DNA from: Kiritimatiellia bacterium
GTDB lineage: Bacteria; Verrucomicrobiota; Kiritimatiellia; RFP12; UBA1067
Length of the DNA stretch: 5,310 nt
Assembly: GCA_900771305.1 (NCBI GenBank)
Contig: CAAGNL010000101.1
Span: forward strand, 1 to 5,310
Direction: 5' to 3'
Positions 1-5,310 of the stretch are shown here, piece by piece. The notes beneath the pieces are model-generated. The model was not told the DNA's origin and did not search any database. It was given only the letters and a program-made list of their open reading frames with translations. Within the stretch, counting starts at the first letter, position 1. Each line of letters begins with the position of its first letter. Both the position numbers and the translations under genes were made by a program.

Positions 1-1
1 C

Positions 2-33
2 TCAGATGCACTTTTGCTCAGATGCTCAGATGC
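2..33. repeat. Period-8 short tandem repeat, four units
   Basis: Four consecutive 8-bp units. TCAGATGC occurs at 2-9, 18-25 and 26-33; the second slot (10-17) holds the diverged ACTTTTGC, which keeps the register and the terminal GC. Read on the minus strand, every unit begins GCA. The array abuts the left edge, so it may extend further. It lies outside any gene I can support and immediately precedes the hairpin at 37-72. Its period and its GCA phase match the array inside hrpA at 4935-4966, which suggests one repeat class. The function is unknown. Confidence 0.8.
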
Positions 34-36
34 CGA

Positions 37-72
37 GGTCGGTCAAGACCGCGATAGCGGTGTTGACTGACC
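37..72. other. Long imperfect inverted repeat (hairpin)
   Basis: The outer arm 37-46 pairs with 63-72 over ten positions, with one G.T wobble (41/68). A single G/G mismatch follows (47/62). The inner arm ACCGC (48-52) pairs with GCGGT (57-61) around a GATA loop (53-56). No T-run directly follows; the first TTTT is at 79-82, seven bases downstream, so this is not a canonical intrinsic terminator. It could be a degenerate terminator for a gene to the left, an operator dyad, or a structured 5' leader element. The right arm contains the TTGACT considered as a -35 hexamer. Confidence 0.7.
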
Positions 73-92
73 GAGTACTTTTCGTGGAAAAT
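63..92 (+). promoter_or_regulatory. Weak candidate sigma70-type promoter for the LysM gene
   Basis: TTGACT (63-68, five of six matches to the -35 consensus) is followed after 18 bases by GAAAAT (87-92, four of six matches to the -10 consensus). It lies about 70 bases upstream of the LysM start. The -35 lies inside the right arm of the hairpin, so the dyad could act as an operator. This is a consensus match only, in a relatively AT-rich stretch where chance matches are common. Confidence 0.25.
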
Positions 93-152
93 TGAGATTG
101 CGCGTCCCCGAAAAAATGATAAACTTCGCGTATCTTCAAGAGTTATCAGATC

Positions 153-157
153 GAGGA
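153..157 (+). promoter_or_regulatory. Ribosome binding site of the LysM gene
   Basis: GAGGA ends four bases before the ATG at 162. This supports that start over the in-frame ATG at 186, whose purine-rich GAGGGG (179-184) is only one base away, too close to serve as a normal Shine-Dalgarno site. Starting at 162 also keeps the short charged N-terminus ahead of the membrane helix. Confidence 0.6.
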
Positions 158-161
158 TTAA

Positions 162-725
162 ATGGCATTTGGAAATGTGAGGGGAATGGGCACCTGGGGA
201 GTGGCCCTGGCCGCCAGTCTGGCATTACACGTGGTGGTGATTGGCATTATGGCCATTATGGGGATGGGAGGCGGCAAGAATGATGTGCCTCCTCCTCAGC
301 CGATTCCGCAGACGGACGGTCGCGCGCAGGATTTGCCAACGCGCACGGACGCGGAACAGACGGTTGCACCTTCCGTTGACGACTCAGTCTCTTCCGCTTC
401 GAGTGTGAAGGGTGATCGCCTTCAGCAGAAAAAGAAGGGCAAGCAACAGGATGTCAGTCGGTCTGCGAAATCGGAGCGCACGAAGGCTGATTCGCGAAAG
501 GTGCACGCTGCCAAGGAAAAGGACGACAGGGGAATCGCCGCGGAATCGGGTCAGGATGGCTGGAAGTCCTACAAGGTCAAACCTGGAGATTCATTGACCA
601 AGATTGCGCGTGCCTGCGGTTGTTCTGTGCCGGAGCTCGCGAAGGCGAATGGTCTGTCGGCGACGGCCAGCCTGATGTTGGGCCAAACCATCAAGGTCAA
701 GAATATGCCTTCCGACGCGGAGTGA
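162..725 (+). CDS. Membrane-anchored LysM protein with a TonB/TolA-like N-terminus
   Basis: A 187-residue protein. Residues 1-10 are a short N-terminus with Arg7. Residues 11-34 form one uncleaved-looking hydrophobic helix containing S19-L-A-L-H23, the Ser-xxx-His spacing found in the membrane helices of TonB (S16/H20) and TolA (S18/H22). Residues 42-50 are proline-rich (PPPQPIPQ). Residues 51-135 are a hydrophilic, probably disordered linker, strongly Lys/Arg-rich at 83-123. Residues 137-180 are a LysM domain: YKVKPGDSLTKIA, a Cys pair at 152/154, the ANGL motif and a closing GQTIKVK. LysM domains bind GlcNAc-containing glycans such as peptidoglycan. The inferred topology is N-terminus in the cytoplasm, linker and LysM in the periplasm bound to the wall. 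It is first of a tight two-gene unit with the coiled-coil gene 5 bases downstream. The LysM call is firm. The TonB/TolA relationship rests on two spaced residues plus linker composition and is tentative; no TonB_C domain is present. Confidence 0.88.
   Translation: MAFGNVRGMGTWGVALAASLALHVVVIGIMAIMGMGGGKNDVPPPQPIPQTDGRAQDLPTRTDAEQTVAPSVDDSVSSASSVKGDRLQQKKKGKQQDVSRSAKSERTKADSRKVHAAKEKDDRGIAAESGQDGWKSYKVKPGDSLTKIARACGCSVPELAKANGLSATASLMLGQTIKVKNMPSDAE
719..722 (+). promoter_or_regulatory. Ribosome binding site of the coiled-coil gene, inside the LysM gene
   Basis: GGAG lies in the last codons of the LysM gene, eight bases before the ATG at 731. A second purine run, GAGGG (724-728), overlaps the upstream stop. 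This arrangement fixes the start at 731 rather than the upstream in-frame ATG at 620, which would overlap the LysM domain and add 37 residues ahead of the membrane helix. It also suggests translational coupling. Confidence 0.65.
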
Positions 726-730
726 GGGAT

Positions 731-1237
731 ATGAAGAAGAGTACCAAGGTAAAGTTGAAGACTTTCCTCGTGTTGATCCTGATTCTGGGCGCGGTCGCCG
801 CGGCGGCTGCGGGATGGTTCTACATGAGACACCTGGAAGAGGTCAGGCAGGAGCAGCAGCGCGTCGAGAACGAGAAGTTCGTGAAGGATTACAAAGAAGT
901 CTTCGATTTGGTGCGGGAACGCAACGAGCGGGAGATTGCGCTTCGCAGGGAGTACGATCTCAAAGCCCTGAAGAAGATCGAGGAGATATCGGGGAAGCCA
1001 GTACCCCGCAAGGAGATTGCGCCCGATACCCCGATGACGGCTCTGGACCAGATTTCGGCCAGACTCTATCATGACCTTGATCTCCTCAACGAAGCGGAAC
1101 GCCATCTTCAGGGCGTGGAAAAGGAGCATCCGTACGATATGGATGTTCTGATTGTCGGGGGCGCTGTCTCCGAGGATCCAAAGGCTCGTCGTCGCCGTCC
1201 TGTACCCGTTCAGGCGCAGCCTGCAGCTGCAAACTGA
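731..1237 (+). CDS. Hypothetical single-pass membrane protein with coiled coil
   Basis: A 168-residue protein whose family I do not recognise. Residues 1-10 are Lys-rich (MKKSTKVKLK), and residues 11-31 are one strongly hydrophobic helix with an Ala run. The positive N-terminus favours N-in, C-out topology. Residues 33-85 are densely charged (HLEEVRQEQQRVENEKF onward) with heptad-like hydrophobic spacing, typical of a coiled coil. Residues 88-102 are a Pro-containing break, 103-132 a second likely helix, and 150-168 a low-complexity basic then Ala/Pro/Gln-rich tail. The stretch 137-143 (MDVLIVG) is the only other hydrophobic patch. No enzymatic motif is visible. The start at 731 is 5 bases after the LysM stop, so the two genes are probably co-transcribed and coupled, and a role in the same envelope structure is an inference from that spacing. 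Its TGA (1235-1237) directly abuts the hrpA stop on the other strand. Confidence 0.8.
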   Translation: MKKSTKVKLKTFLVLILILGAVAAAAAGWFYMRHLEEVRQEQQRVENEKFVKDYKEVFDLVRERNEREIALRREYDLKALKKIEEISGKPVPRKEIAPDTPMTALDQISARLYHDLDLLNEAERHLQGVEKEHPYDMDVLIVGGAVSEDPKARRRRPVPVQAQPAAAN

Positions 1238-4200
1238 TTAATCCACGACGGCATCGGCCAGTTTGGCGTCCAGGCGCTTGGGACTCACGGGTTCGGCGGT
1301 TTTCAGCTCCTGCGCAAAGACCGAAACGCGGTACTCCTCAAGCAGCCAGCGAATCTCCGCCAGTGCGGAGGGGTCGAATTTCACCTTTGACTTTCCGGTG
1401 ACGGCGTCCTCATAGAGCTGCCAGTAGGAGGCGATGCGTTCCTCCTTCGAGAGGTCGCCGATTGGATTGGTGCGGGCGCGATCCAGCCGGATCTCCGCGC
1501 CCTTGAGATAGCGTTTGTAGTGCCGAAGACGGGCAAGAGGCACGTTCTTCGGGAAGCCGCGGTAGATGAGCCAGGCCAACTGGGTCTGGATAGCATCGGC
1601 GGTCTCGGGGGGGATTCCCTGTTCCCGGAGGCGGTCGTCGATTCGAGCGGCCGCGGTATAGGCGTCCGTGAGGATGCGCGTCATCTCGGCCAGGGTTTCG
1701 CCGAGCACGGACTTCTTCTCCCGAAGCCTCCGTTCGAAATCGTCCGCAGTTCTGACGGGGGGCTGATTGCGGACGAAGACCTCGCGCACGGCGCCTGCGA
1801 GGATGTCCGCATTGATCTTGGCGTCCTCATAGTCGAGAGACTTGAGATAGAGTTGTCCGGGCAAGGGCAGAGATTTCCGTCTGAACGAGGCGCGGATGGA
1901 GTTCCCGAGCGCGAGAAGATAGAGACGTGTGACACCGGCGGCATGGGCGGCCGCGGCGGATTTCGCATCGGCGTAGAGACGGAGGGAAACACCTGTCTCG
2001 CCCTCGTCGTGCAGGGCTGGATAGTGCTCGAGCTTCCAGCCCGCGCGGGCATCGGACGTCTTTTCGGGAATGGTCCCAAATGTCCAGGAGGTCGATGTTT
2101 CGGAAGACTGGCCTCTGGACGGACTGATCGAGCGGACAGTGGATTCGCCACCCACGCCGACGGCCTCGAGGACCTCCTCGAGATCGCGCGATGCGGCGAG
2201 GACCCGGCCGTTCTGGTCGTCCCGGATACGGAACCTGACCCGAAGGTGCGGAGGCAGACGCAGATTGTTCCAGGTCTCGGGGGCGATGCGGAAGCCCCAT
2301 TCCTCGGAGATGGCGTGGCGGACGGCGTCGACCAAAGGCTCGGACCCGGGCTTCAGGCGGGCGAGGAGCCCGGCGATGGTGTCGTTGATCGGCTGAAGGA
2401 CGCGTCGCTGCGCCGAGGGGAGCGTCGAGAGGAGATAGGCGAGCTTCTCGGGGAGTGCGCCGGGGACGAGCCAGTCCGCAGGCCAGAGACGGAGGGCTGC
2501 GGCGTCCGATTTCCGGACCGTACAGGTGATGCCGTCCTCTTCGGGGTTGTCCGGCGAGTTGCGGTAGGTGAGCGCCATCTTCACGTCGCCGATGCGGATG
2601 GAATCCGGGAAGTCGGTGTCGGCGAGGTTCTCGGACGGCCACCAGTCGGACTTCTTCAGAACGAAATCGGGGCGTCCCTTCCCCAACCATTTCCGGAGCG
2701 CGGGGGCGGAGGCGATGTCGGGCGGAAGAATCCGGGCGAAGTGGGCGCAGAGGCGGTCGACGTCGAAGATCTCCGGATGGCGCGACTTCTCGGCGCGCGT
2801 GCGGAGGGCGTCGAGGAGGCCATTGTTCTGACGGACGTCCGGAGGGGGGTGCGGGAAGTCGCCGTCCACGAGCCCGCGCCGAATGAAGATCTCCCGGGCG
2901 AAGGGAAGGTTTACGCGGCTGAAGTCGCAGCGGCGGGCGGGGACGATGACGAGTCCGTAGAGGACGACCTGTTCGGTGGCCCGCACGAAGCCGCTCTGCT
3001 CGTCCCATTCGGGGGAATGGTAGCTGTGGCGGCAGATGGGTCCGGCGACGGGTTCGACCCAGGCGGGATCGAGGATGGCCGCGTTGCGTGCGAAGAGACG
3101 AGCGGTGTCGACGAGTTCGCCGGCCATGATCCAGGGGGGAGACTCGGGCCTCTGCTGCTTGGCGTCGGGTTTGTGCGCATTGACGACGGCGGTGCGCTCT
3201 TCGCGGAGTTTCAGTTTCTTCGTCAGCACGGAACTCGGATGAAGGGCGAAGCGGAGTCCGTGGGCGCCGCGGTAGTCGCGTTCCTCGGGATCGTACTTGC
3301 CGATGCGGCCGAGGAGTCCGGAGAGGAGTGACATGTGCAGACGGGCGGACCAGTCGTCGAGGGAGTGACGCTCCTTGGTCTTGGGGCCCTGCTCCTGGAC
3401 TCTGAAGCGATCGAGCTCTGGTGTGAAGTCCTCCTGGAAAGAGAGATCGAGACGCCTGGAGAGATCGGAGAGCTGGCGGACGAGGTCACGCCACTCACGC
3501 ATCTTGGGATAGGAGAGGTAGGTCTTCTTCGCGAGGGCGCGGGCCTTGGACTGCGAGAGTTCGGAGGTTGTGTTGCACCACCAGGTCCAGAGCTTCAGGG
3601 TGCCGAGGAAGTCCGAACCGGGGACGCGGAAGGGCGCGTGGGCCTGAGTCGCCTTCTCGCGCTCGTCGACGGGACGGCGCCGGGGGTCGTCGCAGGCCAT
3701 GGCGGCGACGATTGGAATCGTGGAGGGGAGGATGGCGTTGTCCGAGGCGGCGAGCAGCATGCGCGCGAGGCGGGGCTCGACGGGGATCTTCGCCAGTTTG
3801 CGTCCGATGTCGGTGAGGCAGATGCGCGTCTCCGAATCCTGTTCCCGGGATCCGGAACCTTGAACCTGGAACTTTGAACTGGTGACCTGCCGATGGCAGA
3901 TGGCGCCGAGTTCGAGGAGCTCGCGCAGACCCTCGTGGATCATGGCGGGTTTGGGCGGATCGAGGAAGGGGAAGCGCTCGACGTCGCCGAGGCGCAGGTC
4001 GAGCATCGTGAGAATGACGCCGGCGAGGGAGGAGCGGAGAACTTCGGGAGGCGTGAAGGCGTCGCGGGTATTGAAGTCCTCTTCCGAGTAGAGGCGGATG
4101 CAGGTGCCGGGGCCGAGGCGTCCGCAGCGTCCGGCGCGCTGGCGGGCGGAGGCCTGGGAGATGGGTTCGATCTGGAGACGCTGGACCTGGGTGCGGTGGA

Positions 4201-5194
4201 CGTAGCGCGAGATGCGGGCGAGGCCGGAGTCGACGACGCAGCGGATGCCGGGGATGGTGACGGAGGTCTCGGCGACGTTCGTCGCGAGGATGATACGCCG
4301 GCGCGGGGAGGGGCGGAAAGCCCGTTGCTGCTCCGTGGCGGGGAGCGAGGCGAGGAGGGGAATGACGTCGTCGTTGCCACGGAGGCGCGTGAGGGCGTCG
4401 GCCGTTTCGCGGATGTCGCGTTCGCCGGGAAGGAAGACGAGGACGTCGTCCGCGGGGGGGAGCGTGGCGATGGCGGAGGCGACATCTCGCGGGAGGTCGA
4501 GTTCGTCGTCCTCGCAGGGCGGACGGTAGACGAGCTCGATGGGGAAGAGGCGTCCGGGCACCGAAATGACGGGGGCGTTATCGAAGAACTGCGAGAAGCG
4601 CTGCACGTCGAGCGTCGCGGAGGAGACGATCACCTTGAGATCACGGCGGCGCGAGAGGATCCGCTTGAGGATGCCGAGCAGGAAGTCGACGTTGAGGGAG
4701 CGCTCGTGGGCCTCGTCGACGATGATGACGTCGTAGGACCGCAGAAGGGGGGCGGACCGGGTTTCGGCGAGCAGGACGCCGTCGGTCATGAACTTGATGC
4801 AGGTCTCGCGGGAGATCTTACGTCCGAAGCGGTGCTGATAGCCGACGAGTCCGCCAACCTCGCCCTTCAGTTCATGGGCGACGCGTTCGGCCATCGTGAC
4901 GGCGGCGAGGCGGCGGGGCTGGGTGCAGGCGATTCGAAATTGTTTGACTGCGGGATTGCGGGATTGTTGGAGCGACGTGCCGAATTCGAGGGCCATCTTG
5001 GGAAGCTGGGTCGTCTTGCCGGAACCGGTGTCGCCGCAGACGATGACGACGGGATGGGCGCGCAGCGCGGCGAGGATTTCGTCGCGGTGCGCGCTGACGG
5101 GAAGTTCGGCGGGATAGTTGTAGTCCAACCGCTGGATGTCGGGTTCGTCGGTCGATCTGTCGGGTCTGTCGTCCATGGGGTGAAATGGTAGCAT
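1238..5194 (-). CDS. hrpA: ATP-dependent RNA helicase HrpA (DEAH box, DUF3418)
   Basis: A 1318-residue protein, close to the ~1300 of E. coli HrpA. The motifs are complete and in order: Walker A GDTGSGKT (54-61), Ia TQPRR (91-95), Ib TDG (137-139), II DEAH (160-163), III SAT (192-194), IV VLVFLPG (251-257), V TNVAETSVTI (305-314) and VI QRAGRCGR (352-359). Winged-helix/HA2 and OB-like regions follow (about 390-740; LARMLL at 476-481, YRGAHGLRF at 641-649). DUF3418 fills about 745-1312, including REIFIRRGLVDG (767-778) and the conserved ending EIRWLLEEYRVSVFAQEL (1280-1297). The family uses ATP to move along RNA; E. coli HrpA acts in mRNA processing and on stalled ribosomes in the cytoplasm. 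The ATG at 5194 is the first after an in-frame stop (5210-5212) and has only a weak GGGG upstream; the ATG at 5176 is an alternative, since homology starts near residue 23. Residues 77-87, 436-454 and 597-608 are encoded by short tandem repeats, and 661-686 looks like a further extra loop. No catalytic motif is interrupted, so activity is plausible. Confidence 0.97.
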   Translation of the reverse strand: MLPFHPMDDRPDRSTDEPDIQRLDYNYPAELPVSAHRDEILAALRAHPVVIVCGDTGSGKTTQLPKMALEFGTSLQQSRNPAVKQFRIACTQPRRLAAVTMAERVAHELKGEVGGLVGYQHRFGRKISRETCIKFMTDGVLLAETRSAPLLRSYDVIIVDEAHERSLNVDFLLGILKRILSRRRDLKVIVSSATLDVQRFSQFFDNAPVISVPGRLFPIELVYRPPCEDDELDLPRDVASAIATLPPADDVLVFLPGERDIRETADALTRLRGNDDVIPLLASLPATEQQRAFRPSPRRRIILATNVAETSVTIPGIRCVVDSGLARISRYVHRTQVQRLQIEPISQASARQRAGRCGRLGPGTCIRLYSEEDFNTRDAFTPPEVLRSSLAGVILTMLDLRLGDVERFPFLDPPKPAMIHEGLRELLELGAICHRQVTSSKFQVQGSGSREQDSETRICLTDIGRKLAKIPVEPRLARMLLAASDNAILPSTIPIVAAMACDDPRRRPVDEREKATQAHAPFRVPGSDFLGTLKLWTWWCNTTSELSQSKARALAKKTYLSYPKMREWRDLVRQLSDLSRRLDLSFQEDFTPELDRFRVQEQGPKTKERHSLDDWSARLHMSLLSGLLGRIGKYDPEERDYRGAHGLRFALHPSSVLTKKLKLREERTAVVNAHKPDAKQQRPESPPWIMAGELVDTARLFARNAAILDPAWVEPVAGPICRHSYHSPEWDEQSGFVRATEQVVLYGLVIVPARRCDFSRVNLPFAREIFIRRGLVDGDFPHPPPDVRQNNGLLDALRTRAEKSRHPEIFDVDRLCAHFARILPPDIASAPALRKWLGKGRPDFVLKKSDWWPSENLADTDFPDSIRIGDVKMALTYRNSPDNPEEDGITCTVRKSDAAALRLWPADWLVPGALPEKLAYLLSTLPSAQRRVLQPINDTIAGLLARLKPGSEPLVDAVRHAISEEWGFRIAPETWNNLRLPPHLRVRFRIRDDQNGRVLAASRDLEEVLEAVGVGGESTVRSISPSRGQSSETSTSWTFGTIPEKTSDARAGWKLEHYPALHDEGETGVSLRLYADAKSAAAAHAAGVTRLYLLALGNSIRASFRRKSLPLPGQLYLKSLDYEDAKINADILAGAVREVFVRNQPPVRTADDFERRLREKKSVLGETLAEMTRILTDAYTAAARIDDRLREQGIPPETADAIQTQLAWLIYRGFPKNVPLARLRHYKRYLKGAEIRLDRARTNPIGDLSKEERIASYWQLYEDAVTGKSKVKFDPSALAEIRWLLEEYRVSVFAQELKTAEPVSPKRLDAKLADAVVD
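3371..3405 (-). repeat. Degenerate period-7 tandem repeat inside hrpA
   Basis: Five heptads in register read on the minus strand as TCAGAGT, CCAGGAG, CAGGGCC, CCAAGAC and CAAGGAG. They share a loose purine-rich CAGGA-like core. They encode residues 597-608 (FRVQEQGPKTKE), a charged low-complexity stretch in the helical region before the OB-like domain. The degeneracy is high, so chance cannot be excluded. The period and the F-x-V-Q reading agree with the clearer array at 3834-3889. Confidence 0.45.
3834..3889 (-). repeat. Period-7 tandem repeat inserted in frame in hrpA
   Basis: Eight consecutive heptads in exact register. On the minus strand the best units are CCAGTTC, AAAGTTC, CAGGTTC and AAGGTTC (3855-3882), approximating NAGGTTC. 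They are flanked by diverged units CAGGTCA (3883-3889), CGGATCC, CGGGAAC and AGGATTC (3834-3854). The array encodes residues 436-454 (QVTSSKFQVQGSGSREQDS), a Ser/Gln/Gly-rich segment between the ELLELGAI helix and LTDIGRKLAKIPVEPRLAR, two blocks normally linked by a short stretch in HrpA proteins. The codons stay open although 7 is not a multiple of 3. Confidence 0.8.
4935..4966 (-). repeat. Period-8 tandem repeat inserted in frame in hrpA
   Basis: Four 8-bp units on the minus strand: CAATCCCG twice in perfect tandem (4951-4966), then diverged CAGTCAAA (4943-4950) and CAATTTCG (4935-4942). The array encodes residues 77-87 (QSRNPAVKQFR), lying between Walker A and motif Ia TQPRR, where HrpA-family proteins usually have a shorter loop after the ALEFG helix. 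Its layout of near-identical units plus one diverged unit mirrors the intergenic array at 2-33. Confidence 0.7.
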
Positions 5195-5263
5195 GTCCCC
5201 GTGCGCCTGTCACGAACAAGTTCCTCTTCGGCTGGCAAAGGGTGTGAACAGCGTAAGGTCTTC

Positions 5264-5310
5264 ATGCGCGTCGACGAACGATTGTTTTACATTTTCCGAA
5301 CATCCGGGGA
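5264..5310 (+). CDS. Possible start of a divergent gene cut by the right edge
   Basis: The ATG at 5264 is preceded by TAAGG (5254-5258) with a five-base gap, and the frame is open to the window end, giving MRVDERLFYIFRTSG. It would be transcribed divergently from hrpA across a gap of about 70 bases. Fifteen codons are too few for family recognition, and an open frame this short is expected by chance. The frame is also open upstream to a GTG at 5201. No convincing promoter is seen for it or for hrpA in 5195-5263. Confidence 0.3.
   Translation, partial: MRVDERLFYIFRTSG

Noticed and set aside
2..33. CRISPR array
   Set aside because: The units are 8 bp in direct tandem without spacers, and no cas gene is present.
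37..82. Intrinsic terminator
   Set aside because: The stem is strong, but the only T-run (79-82) starts seven bases after the stem and is short.
3..95. Open frame entering from the left edge, ending at TGA 93-95, as the 3' end of an upstream gene
   Set aside because: It runs through the tandem repeat and hairpin. A second frame (ending at 70) is also open, and neither shows recognisable protein sequence, so a coding tail cannot be supported.
92..283. 63-codon frame starting in the LysM leader
   Set aside because: It overlaps the LysM gene in another frame, lacks a good ribosome binding site, and has no recognisable features.
620..730. Upstream ATG extending the coiled-coil gene by 37 residues
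   Set aside because: It overlaps the LysM domain in another frame. The added residues are non-membrane and precede the Lys-rich start of a normal signal anchor, and 731 has a well-placed GGAG.
569..1129. 186-codon minus-strand frame opposite the envelope gene pair
   Set aside because: Both plus-strand genes have coherent protein features and ribosome binding sites; the antisense product has none.
1827..3008. 393-codon minus-strand frame overlapping hrpA
   Set aside because: Alternate-frame shadow of hrpA, extremely Arg/Pro-rich, with no domain.
1520..3331. 603-codon open frame on the plus strand antisense to hrpA
   Set aside because: It lies wholly opposite the strongly homologous helicase. 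Its translation is a Gly/Glu/Asp/Val-rich product typical of the complement of a GC-rich gene, with no recognisable domain.
3893..5191. 432-codon open frame on the plus strand antisense to the HrpA ATPase core
   Set aside because: Same reason: low-complexity acidic/Gly-rich shadow of the DEAH domains, ending within the hrpA start region.

Overview
The window is bacterial chromosomal DNA, GC-rich overall, with a lower-GC first ~160 bases. It holds two short plus-strand genes in a tight pair (162-1237) that converge on one very large minus-strand gene (1238-5194). That gene is an HrpA-type DEAH-box RNA helicase of 1318 residues with the C-terminal DUF3418 region. The organism cannot be fixed from the sequence. 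A TonB/TolA-like inner-membrane anchor joined to a peptidoglycan-binding LysM domain points to a diderm (Gram-negative-type) bacterium. The 7-8 bp tandem-repeat arrays resemble, from memory only, ones in environmental Verrucomicrobiota/Kiritimatiellota/Planctomycetota-type genomes. That placement is an inference.

Layout. Bases 1-161 carry a period-8 repeat (2-33) cut by the left edge, then a long imperfect hairpin (37-72), a weak candidate promoter and a Shine-Dalgarno site. Bases 162-725 encode a membrane-anchored LysM protein. Its N-terminal helix has the Ser-xxx-His spacing of TonB and TolA, followed by a Pro-rich then Lys-rich linker. After a 5-base gap, 731-1237 encode an unrecognised 168-residue single-pass coiled-coil protein, probably translationally coupled to the LysM gene. 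Its stop codon directly abuts the stop codon of the convergent hrpA, so there is no intergenic terminator. Bases 5195-5310 are the hrpA upstream region and possibly the first 15 codons of a divergent plus-strand gene that leaves the window.

How the genes relate. The LysM and coiled-coil proteins look like a two-gene cell-envelope unit. The first probably spans from inner membrane to peptidoglycan, and the second is anchored beside it with a helical extramembrane part. HrpA is an RNA/ribosome-associated helicase with no evident functional tie to the pair.

The most unusual signal is a set of short tandem arrays of 7- or 8-bp units. One lies upstream of the LysM gene, two clear ones lie in frame inside hrpA, and a third degenerate one is also inside hrpA. 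Each intragenic array codes for a low-complexity stretch where HrpA is expected to have a short loop, so this reads as a helicase gene repeatedly interrupted in frame by short tandem repeats. Because 7 and 8 are not multiples of 3, gain or loss of a single unit would shift the hrpA frame.
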